This document shows positions 1 to 9,798 of a stretch of DNA of 64,000 nucleotides, piece after piece. Origin of the DNA: Chaetoderma sp. LZ-2023a (Eukaryota > Mollusca > Caudofoveata > Chaetodermatida > Chaetodermatidae); assembly GCA_034401795.1 (NCBI GenBank), contig CM067369.1, forward strand, positions 137,280,496 to 137,344,495, in the 5' to 3' direction. Position 1 is the stretch's first letter. Each line of letters starts with the position of its first letter. The notes beneath the pieces are model-generated. The model ran no database searches. It saw only the letters and a list, made by a program, of their open reading frames with translations, and was not told the origin of the DNA. The position numbers and the translations under genes were made by a program.

Positions 1-564
1 TCCATAATCATATCTGCCAAATTTCGGCCCGATCCCTTCAGCGGTTCTGGAGAAGTCGGTTTCGCTACAACTAGGTCAACCAAGATGGCCGCCAAACCAT
101 TTGACAAATCAAGTTCCCTTGAACAAACTTGTTTCAGCTCTTGCCATAAATCATATTTCATCAGGTTTGCATCAATCAAATAAGCGGTTTCAGAGATTTT
201 TCAAGACGTTTCCAACAATCAACCAAAATCCAAGATGGCTACCAGCCCAATCGGCCGATCTGCTTCGCTTGAACAAACTTGAATCTCTATGCCCTAAGGA
301 TACTTTCTGCATAATATAATTGAAATCGGCCCAGTAGTTCTCGAGAAGAAAACATAAAAAATTTCCGATTACTTTAGTATGGAAATGTTTGGTGGGAAAA
401 TTATCCAAGATGGCCACCAAACCGTTTATCTGACAGGTTCGAAAATTGCAAATTTGTGATTAGAATACCCCAAGACACATACAAAACCAATTTCGGCCTC
501 AAAATCCATCAAATAAAAAAATCCAAAATGGATGCCAAACATGCTATATTTTGCTATATATTGG

Positions 565-628
<64 letters not shown>

Positions 629-1712
629 TATATATTGGCCCACGGCGGCCATGTTTTTTTACCGATCAACTTCTCTTGAACAAACTTTAATGGCCCTTAG
701 GCACTAATCATATCTGCAAAATTTCGGCCCGATCCCTTCAGTGGTTCTGGAGAAGTGATTTTTGCTACAACTAGGTCAACCAAGATGGCTACCGAACCAT
801 TTGACCAATCAATTTCCCTTGAACAAACTTGGTTCAGTACTTGCCCTAAATCATATTTCATGAGGTTTGCAAGTGGTTTCGGAGATTTTTAAAGATGTTT
901 CTAAAAATCGGCCAAAATCCAAGATGGCTGACGGCCAAATTGGACGATCGGCTTCGTTTGAACAAAGTTGAATCTCTATGCTCTAAGGATGCTTCCGGGC
1001 GAAATATAATTGAAATCGGCCCAGTTGTTCTCGAGAAGAAAACATTAAAAATTTCCCATTGCTTTAGTATGGGAGCTTTTGGTGGGAAAATGATCCAAGA
1101 TGGCCGCCAAACCATTTATCAGACAGTTACTGCAAAACACATACAAAACCAATTTCAGCCTCAAAATCCATCAAATATAAAAACTCCAATATGGCCGCCA
1201 AACACGCTACATTTTGATTGACCCACGGCGGCCATGTTTTTTTACGGATCAACTTCTCTTGAACAAACTTTAATAACCATTAGGCCCTAATCATATCTGC
1301 CAAATTTCGGCCCAATCCCTTCAGCAGTTCTGGAGAAAGTAATTTTCGCTACAACTGGTCAACCAAGATGGCCGCCGAACCATTTGACCAATCAAGTTCC
1401 CTTGAACAAACTTGGTTGAGCTCGTGCCCAAGATCATATTTCATGCGATTGCTAAGCGGTTTCGGAGAAGATTTTTAAAGACATTTCCTAAAATCGGCCT
1501 AAATCCAAGATGGCCAATGGCCAATCGGGCTCATTTGAACAAACTTGGATCCCTATGCCCTAAGGACGCTTCCTGCCATATATAATTTAAATCGGCCAAG
1601 CGGTTCTTGAGAAGTCGTTTAAAGGAAAAGTTGACGGATGGACGGATGGACGGATGGACGACGGACAGTCTCCACGGCATAAGCTCACTTGGCCTTTCAG
1701 GCCAGTTGAGCT
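1..1712. repeat. R-family satellite-like repeat, about three 580-bp units
   Basis: The module TTGAACAAACTT recurs in three contexts (followed by TAATGG, GGTTCAG or GAATCTC), and each context repeats every 580 bp (677 and 1257; 823 and 1403; 957 and 1537). The text between modules repeats phrases such as CAAGATGGCCGCC, CGGCCCGATCCCTTCAG and TATAATTGAAATCGGCCC. The block ends with a GGAC/GGATG-rich stretch (about 1633-1670) and AAGCTCACTTGGCC..GGCCAGTTGAGCT. The short open frames here follow the repeat and are not believable genes. The left end is cut by the window. Confidence 0.85.
565..626. repeat. (TA)n microsatellite
   Basis: Uninterrupted TA dinucleotides of about 60 bases lie inside the first R-family block. 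Length is likely variable between individuals. Confidence 0.95.
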
Positions 1713-1736
1713 AAAAATCAAAATCTATTCTCTACT

Positions 1737-2409
1737 CAATTAAACAATAGAGCCAAAGGGTCTGTTCGCTCACCTGGAATTATTGGCGACTGGCAGAACC
1801 GAACAATTATTAACATTGGCCCAGTGGTTAATAAGTAGTCTATTAAATGACTTTCCCAGACGTTTTCAGAAATTTCAAGGCAGGATAAATCTTTTTTTGA
1901 CGATCCATACAATGGTTTTGGAGATGTCGTTTCACGAAAACTAGGTCATCTAATATGGCTGACAAAGCATTGGGCCAATCAAGTTCTCTTGAACAAACTT
2001 GGTTCAGTTGTTTCCCTAGATGATCTTTCATCAGTTTTCAATAGATCCCCAAGCGGTTTCGGAGACGCATTTGAAAGAAATTAAAAAATTGGCCAAAATC
2101 CAAGATTGCCACTAGCCAATTGATTTCTTTGAACAAACTTGGATCTCTATGCTCTACGGATGCTTCCTGCAAAATATAATTGAAATCAGCCCAGTAGCTC
2201 TTGAGAAGCGATTTGGTGATTCTACCTGGTCATGTATTGCAGAGTTATTGATGGAAATGTGTATTCCGGTATGCGCTAAGTGACCATGTGACCTCAATTT
2301 TTTACCTTTTGACCCCAGACTAAAAGTTACCCTAGCCACTCATAATATGAATGTGTGCCAAATTTGGTGATTCTCCTAGGGTTCCCGAGATATTACTCAG
2401 ATAAGCACA
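1737..2409. repeat. Partial R-family copy
   Basis: This begins with a degenerate GAGCCAAAGGGTCTG..CGCTCACCTGG end. It contains diverged TTGAACAAACTTGG and AAACTTGGATCTC modules and loses similarity toward 2400, ending in text resembling a separate low-copy repeat. No gene is visible. Confidence 0.6.
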
Positions 2410-4107
2410 GACAAAACAAGAGGCCCAAGGGGCCTGTATCGCTCACCTGCATCATAGGCATTTCAACCAGAAAGGCCATCAGCAATAAGTAGAAACCTAC
2501 AGAGCTGAGCAGAATTATAACAAGAAAACAGAAGCCATGTTTCTTTATGTATCAACTTCTTTTGAACAAAACTTACCAGCCCTTAGTCCCTTATCATATC
2601 TCCCAAATTTCGGCCCACTCCATTCAGCGATTCTGGATACGAAGTTGTTTTCATGAAAACCAGGTCATCCATGATGACTGCTAAAGTATTAGAAAATCAA
2701 GTTCCATTGAACAAACTGGATTCAGCTGTTTCCGTAAATAACCTGTCATGAGTTTTGAATCAATCCCCCATGTGCGGGTTCGGAAAAGAAGATTTTTAAA
2801 GGCATTTCAAAAATCCAGGATGGCCGCCAGGCAAATTACAGACCAGCTTCATTTGAACAAACGTGTATCTCTATGCCCTAAGTATGTTTTCTGCCAAATA
2901 CACTTGAAATTTCCTATTGCTTTAGTACATTGGAGTTTCTAGTTGGAAAATGATCCATGATGGCCGCTAAAACGTTTATCCGACAGTTTCGAAAATGGCA
3001 AATCCGAAATCAGACTGCCCAAACACATATATAAAACCAATTTCGGCTTCAAGATTTGTCAAAATAAAAAAAATTCAATATGGCCACCAAACATGCTACA
3101 TTTTGATTGGGCCACGGCAGCCATATGTTTTGATGGATCAACTTCCCTTGAACAAATTTTAATGGCCCTTAGGCCCTAATCAAATCTCCTAAATTTCAGC
3201 CTGATCCTTCCAGCGGGTCTGGAGAAGTCATTTAAAAAAAACCTAGGTCATCCAAGATGGTCACCAAACTAGTTGGCCAATCAAGTTCTCTTGAACAAAC
3301 TTGTTTCAGCTGTTGCTCTAGATCATATTTAATGAGTTTTCTAAAAAATCGGCCAACATCCAAGATGGCCACCGCCCAAATTGTCCGAGCGGCTTCATTT
3401 GAACAAACTTGAATATCTATGCCCTAAGGATTGTTCCTGCCAAATATAATTGAAATCGGGCCAGTGGTTCTTGAGAAGTCGTTTAAAGAATTCCCCACTG
3501 CTTTTCTATGGGCCCATTGCTTTACTATGGGAGCCTATGGCGGGAAAACAAATCAAGATGGTAGCCAAACTAGGTCATCCAAGATGGCCGCCAAACTAGT
3601 TGGCCAATCAAGTTCTTTTGAACAAACTTGTTTCAGCTGTTGCCCTAGATCATATTTAATGAGTTTACTAAAAATCGGCCAACATCCAAGATGGCCGCCG
3701 CCCAAATTGTCCGACCAGCTTCATTTGAACAAACTTGAATATCTATGCCCTAAGGATTGTTCCTGCCAAATATAATTGAAATCGGGCCAGTGGTTCTTGA
3801 GAAGAAGTCGTTTAAAGAATTCCCCACTGCTTTTCTATGGGCCCATTGCTTTACTATGGGAGCCTATGACGGGAAAACAAATCAAGATGGTAGCCAAACT
3901 AGGTCATCCAAGATGGCCGCCAAACTAGTTAGCCAATCAAGTTCTTTTGAACAAACTTGTTTCAGCTGTTGCCCTAGATCATATTTAATGAGTTTACTAA
4001 AAATCGGCCAACATCCAAGATGGCCGCCACCCAAATTGTCCGACCGGCTTCATTTGAACAAACTTGAATATCTATGCCCTAAGGATTGTTCCTGCCAAAT
4101 ATAATTG

Positions 4108-4139
<32 letters not shown>

Positions 4140-5492
4140 TTTAAAGAATTCCCCCTTGCTTTTCTATGGGCCCATTGCTTTACTATGGGAGCCTATGGCG
4201 GGAAAACAAACCAAGATGGTATCCAAACCATTTATCCGACAGTCTCAAAAGTAGCATATTTGAATTCGCCACCCTGATAAGCATATATAGAGCAATTTTC
4301 CCCATTAAAATACATCAAATACAAAAAAAAGCAATATGACCAACAAATGCTAAATTTTGATTGGTTGATGCCGGCCATGTTTTTTAACGTACAAAATTCC
4401 TTTGAACAAATTTGAATGGCCCTTTGTCCCTAAGCATATTTAATAAATTTCAGCTCTATCCCTTCAGCGGTTCGGGAGGTCATTTTCGGGAAAACTACCT
4501 CATCCAAGATGGCCGCCAAGCAAATAGGCCAATAATGGTGGCGTGAACAAACTTGGGTCTAACGTTGCCATAGATGATGTGTTATGAGTATTGAATCAAT
4601 TCCTCTTGCGGTTTCGGAGAAGATTTTTTAGTGTCTAAAAATCAGCCATTTTGGCCGGAGGCCATCTTGGATTTTGACCGATCTGCTTCGCTTGAACAAA
4701 CTTTGATCTCTATGCCCTATGAATGCTTCCTCCAAAATATAATTGAAATCGGCCCCGTGGTTCTTGAGAAGTCATTTAAAGAATTCCCCATTGCTTTACT
4801 ATGGGCCCATTGCTGTACTATGTGAGCCTATGGTGGGAAAACAAACAAAGATGGCAGCCAAACCGTTTATCCGACAGTCTCGAAAGTGGCATATTTGAAC
4901 TCGCCACACTGATAAGCATATATAAAGCAATTTTCGCCATCAAAATACATCAAATACAAAAAAGCCAATATGACCAACAAACGCTAAATTTTGATCGGTT
5001 GATGGTGGCAATGCTTTTTAACGTACAAACTTCCCTTGAACAAACTTGAATGGACCTTGGTCCTTAAGCATATTTAAAAAATTTCAGCTCTATCCATTCA
5101 GCGGTTCGGGAGAAGTCGTTTTCGCGAAAACTAGGTCATCCAAGATGGCCGCCAGGCAAATCGGTCAATCAGGTTGCCTTGAACAAACTTGGGTCTACCG
5201 TTGCCACAGATGATGTGTTATGAGTTTTGAATCAATTCCTCCAGCGGTTTCCGAGAAGATTTTTTAAAGTGTTTCTAAAAATCGGCCATTTTGGCCAGCG
5301 GATATCTTGGATTTTGGCTGATCGGCTTCGTTTGAACATACTTGAATCTCTATGCCATAGGGATGCATCCTGCCAAATATAATTGAAATTGGCCCAGTGA
5401 TTCTTGAGAAGAAGTCGTTTAAAGAAAAAGTTGACGGATGACAGACGACATACAGACAACGGACTGTCACCATTCTGGCCAAGTGAGCTAAA
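2410..5492. repeat. Long R-family array with both ends
   Basis: The left end reads AACAAGAGGCCCAAGGGGCC then TGTATCGCTCACCTG. The right end, after a GACGGATGAC-type stretch, reads GGCCAAGTGAGCTAA. The termini TCGCTCACC and GTGAGCTA are imperfect inverted repeats. About five units carrying the three TTGAACAAACTT modules lie between, and they enclose the local triplication at 3241-4224. Open frames of up to 115 codons here are by-products of the repeat. Confidence 0.8.
3241..4224. repeat. Three tandem copies of a ~327-bp R sub-unit
   Basis: Three near-identical head-to-tail copies start near 3241, 3568 and 3897, with a period of 326-329 bp. Each contains only two of the three R modules. Copies 2 and 3 differ at only a few positions, so the amplification is recent. 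Each copy carries an open frame of about 114 codons (3431-3775, 3757-4104, then a shorter one), which is expected from near-identity and is not evidence of coding. Confidence 0.85.
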
Positions 5493-5592
5493 AACCAAAC
5501 AAACAGACACAGACAGACAACAGGCAGAGACACAAACAGACAACATCAACCGCAATACCCAAACCGACCTTCAGCAGTGCGACTAATTAGCT

Positions 5593-6225
5593 AACTTATT
5601 TACGTTATTGAGATCCAGTGTGAAATATGTTCGAAACAGTTCATTTCATTGTCAATCAGTAGGTAAGCATACCATTGCATGTCTGACTGTGCATGTGCTA
5701 CTACGGTCCTGCTGATTATTTTGTAAACAGTTTGATGGAAAGTTGTTGCAGTAATGATTCCCAGTCAAATCATAAAGCATTAGCTATGACATTTGTATTG
5801 TTTGCTGAGACCTTAAGGAACGTTGTTGCAGCTATAGGAAGCCACCATTTTCAGACAACTTGTTAGAGAAATATTTAGCCTTCCATGTTTCTCCTATATC
5901 AAGGCAGCTCCACCCACCTTGGAAGTCGAAAGTAGAATGACATTACGCTAATTGTATCATACTGAGCGTTGCACAACAGAGAGAACAATAGAATCCCAAA
6001 TATCAAACTAAATTGCTGTAAGTATCTAACTAAAATGGTGGCTTCAAGGAAGACTGTTGTTACTGAATTTTTCTAATGATTTTCTTCTTATCTTATTGCT
6101 TTAGGATAACTTTAAGATAAATATTACTATAACTAGAAATATAATGATTTTATTGTGATAAAATTAACTCTTTCAACACAGCAATCTCAAGATCTCAATT
6201 TAAAAGCAGTCATATAGGTAATACT
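5593..6225. other. Unique non-coding sequence
   Basis: No believable coding frame was found. A weak M2-like fragment (GTTTGATGGAAAGTTGTTGC..CAGTCAAA) lies at about 5735-5790. The interval is intergenic or lies in the intron after GTF2E2 exon 4. Confidence 0.5.
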
Positions 6226-6312
6226 ATGTTCAAAATTTGAAAATTATTTGCCTGGAAGCTGTTGCTAGGCAGCAACATCTTCCAGGCAAATTACTTTCAA
6301 AATTTTCAACAT
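6226..6312. repeat. M2 short inverted-repeat element
   Basis: This is a palindromic element with arms AAATTATTTGCCTGGAAGCT and its complement, separated by GTTGCTAGGCAGCAAC. It is one of the M2 family (consensus core AATTTGACTGGAAGC..GCTTCCAGTCAAA). The interval 6313-6668 to its right holds no gene. Confidence 0.7.
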
Positions 6313-6668
6313 AGTCTTGTATCTTTGTAAGTTATCTGTAGCATTCAGCTGAAATGGCTAACAGGTGGTAGTCGCAAACATAAATAATTCAGATTTGGCA
6401 AAAAATGCGATTACCCTACTTGCCTAATCTATTGGCTAATAAAAGGTCATGGCAAAGGTCAGATCCACTCCTGCATAAGTACAAAATACATCAATATAAT
6501 GTGTTGTATGTATTTCACACATTAAAAATTATCTAAAGCAATATAAAGTTATGAAATGGAGAGCTACACAATTGGGTGAGACCTTGCAAATTGGGGTGGG
6601 GAGGGGTAAGTGGACATGGCCGCTAATACAGGTATGTCTGAATGATCCAAACATACAGGATGAAATAC

Positions 6669-6854
6669 CTTTATAACTTTATCACAGTTTGGCACACTCT
6701 CTTCGACATCATCCATTAAGATGCCTCCCAGTCCCTGTAGATCATGGTTTTTCAATAACTTCAATAGTCCTTTCCGATCTCGCATATTGTACTTGGGCTT
6801 GTAAGCAAACATCTCACCGCCGATTACCTCAATCTTGGTATTGTTTATTAAAGC
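6669..6854 (-). CDS. GTF2E2: TFIIE beta subunit, fourth coding exon (second winged-helix region)
   Basis: This 186-bp exon encodes 62 residues, phase 0 at both ends. The acceptor is CTTTAATAG|GCTTTA and the donor is ATAAAG|GTATTT. The peptide includes ALINNTKIEVIGGE, FAYKPKYNMRDRKGLL and HDLQGLGGILMDDVEE, a close match to the conserved TFIIE-beta segment with KPKYN.RD and GLGGIL. The family normally continues for about 100 more residues, including a basic C-terminal tail. I find no match for these between 1 and 6668, where the sequence is satellite plus unique non-coding DNA, so the last exons are probably beyond the left edge. Confidence 0.92.
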
Positions 6855-7038
6855 CTATTAAAGAAAGGTATTTGTTATGCAGCATATAGTCTAGACTTGC
6901 ATGATTACTGCTTTGACTGATCACGATCAATTATTTAAGAATAATCATGATTACTCGATTAATCAGCTTGGATACAAATTATCCAGACATAACAGTAAAT
7001 GCTTATGAATGACGGAAGTGCTGCAATGGTGGTTAGAA

Positions 7039-7078
7039 ATGGCCATTTGCAAGGCCAAGAGAAAACTATTTTTGAAAG
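7039..7078. repeat. M1 half copy
   Basis: GCCATTTGCAAGGCCAAGAG and the following CTATTTTTGAAAG match the left arm of the M1 family. The copy stops where the long foldback starts at 7078. I do not find the matching right arm after 7533. Confidence 0.55.
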
Positions 7079-7533
7079 TATAAAAACAACTCAGATTTTG
7101 GAATCACTAGCCTGCATGATTGATCCCTATAGGATCCAGCGTATCTAGTTGGTGTACCCAGTATTTCTCTTGTTCTTTTCTGATATGGGTTTTATCTGAA
7201 TTCTCAGGGTCATGAGGGAGAATGTGTATAATTTTGAAGGACACATTCTGTCCACTATGATTGGGCAAATTAAGATGTTGTGCAACAGGGGTATCTTTGT
7301 GTTTTTTAATATCACGTAAGTGTTCTTAATCATAATTTAATTTGGCCAATCATAGTGGACAGAACGTGTCCTTCAAAATTATACAAGTTCTCCGTCATGA
7401 CCCTGAGGATTCAGATAAAACTAATATCAGAAAAGAACAAGAGAAATAGTGGATACACCAACTACATACGCTGGATCACATAGAGATCAATCATGCAGAC
7501 TGGTGATTTTAAATTTGGAGTTGTTTTTATGCT
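7078..7533. repeat. Long foldback (inverted repeat) element
   Basis: The arms at 7078-7271 and 7339-7533 are reverse complements over about 195 bp with scattered mismatches, separated by a loop of 67 bp. Paired landmarks include GGATCCAGCGTA at 7132 with its complement near 7480, and GACACATTCTGTCCACTATG near 7239 with its complement near 7350. No open frame is present, so this is a non-autonomous foldback element. It lies in GTF2E2 intron 3. Confidence 0.85.
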
Positions 7534-7764
7534 AATTAGAATCACCGAACTCCAGACATCGCAATATGACATTGACATCACACTGACCACCATGTTTGCT
7601 CCTTAAACATTACTTAAAATCAGTTAGTCAATCCTTGAATACTTACCTGTATGGGTCCATTCAAATGTAGACTGTGCAGTGCACAATTTGCCCAGCACAC
7701 AAGACAGAGAAGACACATAAACTAAACGAAATCAAGGATTTCTTTTTCACGAGAGAGTTGATAC

Positions 7765-7950
7765 TTACCTCCCTAATACTTTTGATATTGCTAAATATCG
7801 GCTTTCACTCAATAAACACTCAGATTAAAACAGTTAGGTGCCCCTACTGGGCAGGGAGTCAGAGCGTAGTCTGGCGGATGCCAGCCCCACCACCGCGCAT
7901 GCGCAGACTAGCACTTCCTCTGACTAATTTATTGGCTGATACACATGCAA
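7765..7950 (-). repeat. A1 3' inverted terminal repeat
   Basis: This is complementary to the 5' terminal repeat at 14575-14758. The outermost 50 bases of the 3' end (about 7730-7779) also pair with 8006-8056, so the 3' end can fold as a hairpin. Confidence 0.85.
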
Positions 7951-8005
7951 CTATTAAGAGCCTGAAGACAGAGCCTCTGTGGGGTGGAGAGGCCGGGTCC
8001 GTATC

Positions 8006-8098
8006 TAGGGAGGTAAGTATCAACTCTCCCGTGAAAAAAGAAATCCTTGATTATATACATCAAGAGTATACTTACCTCCCTAATACTTTTGATATTGC
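8006..8098 (-). repeat. A1 internal complementary region
   Basis: Bases 8006-8056 complement the outer left end (7730-7779), and 8059-8098 complement the outer right end (about 14719-14758). The two end complements are joined head to tail, as the DIRS model predicts for the template that bridges the ends into a circle. A short TTATATA joint (about 8050-8057) lies between them. Confidence 0.85.
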
Positions 8099-8280
8099 CA
8101 GAATTCGACAGTGAATTCGGCGGGAGGGAGGCGAGGTCAAAAGACCAGCTCATCCCTATACGCTTTTCTGCGTTTAAGGCACTTAAACTTCTGAAACTGT
8201 ATGAAAAACAGTCAGGATTTGACTAACCATCGGATAACACCACCGATGTATGAGAGGTGACCGAATGTCATATGCGCTCC

Positions 8281-8293
8281 CCCCCCCCCTCCT
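8281..8293. repeat. Poly-C (poly-G in element sense) tract of A1
   Basis: GCGCT followed by a C-run lies in the 3' non-coding part of A1. A matching GCGCTC plus C-run is present at the same relative position in A2 (about 27097-27115), B1 (about 20549-20560) and B2 (about 36633-36653). Confidence 0.7.
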
Positions 8294-8629
8294 TCCTGGG
8301 AGGAAGAGTCGAATGACCTCAATGTCCTATACGCTCTCTACGTACAAGTGCCATGTACTATAGGACAGAGATGAAAAAACTCCATTTTCGTATACTCTCA
8401 ACAATGAACCACATAAATACACAAAACCATCATCATATTAATAACAGGTAACGTGACAAGACAATCAACAATGGACAACCCATGCACAAGACTGACCTTG
8501 TTAAAATGGCTGCTGACATCCTCTTCCCATAGGTGAAGAACGATGCAGTCCCAAAAAAGTGGTTGTTTCCATAAATTAATTGTGAAATATATAAGCAATG
8601 AGGAAACCCCATCAAAAATATAAGCCTAG

Positions 8630-9643
8630 TTATTTTTTCAAAATCGACAAGGCGAGAGGATTAGAGGTGTCACGGAGATAATGGTCTGTAAAACTTGACT
8701 CACAGTGCCACTGAGCCACCGACATAATATCATCCACAGGGACCCCATTAAATAGGGCAGTGGATGTCACTACGCCGCGGACACTGTGAGCCTTGGCCAC
8801 GTCAACCTGCTTCCCGGTGGCGGATTTATGACAAAACTGAATGCATTCTACAATCCACCTGGAAATGGTGTCCTTAGAAGCCCTGCCATGGGGTTCAATA
8901 TATGACAACCATAACGCCGACTGGTCGGTGCGCCACTCCGATGTACGTTGCTTGTACCGGAGAAGCGCCCGGACGGGACACCATGCTTTAGAATTAGGAT
9001 CATATCTAGTTAAAGCAGGCAAAACAATAGGTTGACCTGGATATTTCAACGACCGATTCTTAGCCAAGAAATTAATCCTAGGTAGCAGCTTAAGGCCTTC
9101 CCCTGAAACCACAAAATGGTCATCCTCGGCTGATAAGGCATGAATTTCACTTCTACGCCTAGCCGAGGCCGCAGCAATTAAAAACACAGTCTTCAGTGTT
9201 AATAGTTTCATAGAAATGGAACTAAGTGGTTCAAAAGGCTTATCACCTAGTACTTGAAGCACTAGCGATAAACTCAAAGACGGAATCACAGGGGGATTCC
9301 TTGGTCTTAGATTGCCCATGCCTTTAATTAATACATTTAATGTATTTACTTCATCACTTCCCCTCTTAGCCAAGCAAGGAATAACAGACATTAAAGCTGA
9401 CTTATAACCAGCAATAGAGTTAGGCTTGAGGCTATAGGCATCATACAGGTGACAGAGGAAATCAGCTACTACCTGAATAGATGAATCCATTGGATCAATA
9501 CATCTTTTTGAGCACCATTCTGCAAATCTGTTGATTTTATAATTATATGCTCTGGAGGTTGACCCCCTCCTGGCTTTGGCCATAAACATGGCTGCTTGCT
9601 CAGAAAAGCCCTCCTTAATTCTAGATTCCTTGACAACATCCAC
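8630..9643 (-). CDS. Tyrosine recombinase of A1
   Basis: These 337 codons are intact from an ATG. An N-terminal SAM-like DNA-binding part (NYKINRFAEWC, about residues 34-44) precedes the catalytic domain. Catalytic residues are visible: an Arg in ARRRSEIHAL (161-170), H286-x-x-R289 in AHSVRG, Trp312 in VAQW, and Tyr322 in TDHYLRD. The protein would join ends of the circular DNA copy to the target, replacing a DDE integrase. The frame upstream of the ATG was probably open to the Gag-linked frame but has a TAG at about 9752 in this copy. Confidence 0.88.
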   Translation of the reverse strand: MDVVKESRIKEGFSEQAAMFMAKARRGSTSRAYNYKINRFAEWCSKRCIDPMDSSIQVVADFLCHLYDAYSLKPNSIAGYKSALMSVIPCLAKRGSDEVNTLNVLIKGMGNLRPRNPPVIPSLSLSLVLQVLGDKPFEPLSSISMKLLTLKTVFLIAAASARRRSEIHALSAEDDHFVVSGEGLKLLPRINFLAKNRSLKYPGQPIVLPALTRYDPNSKAWCPVRALLRYKQRTSEWRTDQSALWLSYIEPHGRASKDTISRWIVECIQFCHKSATGKQVDVAKAHSVRGVVTSTALFNGVPVDDIMSVAQWHCESSFTDHYLRDTSNPLALSILKK

Positions 9644-9798
9644 GCAGTCAATCTGAACATTGACGGATTGTTGTGAAGGGCCTTGCCCTGGAAGATAATG
9701 TCGTCCATCAGAGGCAGAGGAACCGGATTGCAGACCAGAAGGTCCAGCAGATCCCTATACCATGATCGGCTTGGCCAATCCGGGGCGATCAGAAGCAC
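9469..9798 (-). pseudogene. A1 pol tail (putative methyltransferase region), frame-shifted
   Basis: These 109 codons (MLLIAPDWPSRSWYRDLLDL and on) continue the RT/RNase H protein after the T-run insertion. The same segment is in frame with RNase H in family B and in A2 downstream of its own frameshift, so the break here is specific to A1. VLLIAP.WP..SW..DLL is shared by all four copies. Function is uncertain. Confidence 0.65.

Noticed and set aside
101-5586. Many open frames of 60-115 codons in the left 5.6 kb
   Set aside because: They follow the R-family repeat in both strands and all frames, with no recognisable domain or splice support.
1-6668. C-terminal exons of GTF2E2
   Set aside because: No segment on the minus strand resembles the conserved end of TFIIE beta, so they are assumed to lie outside the window.
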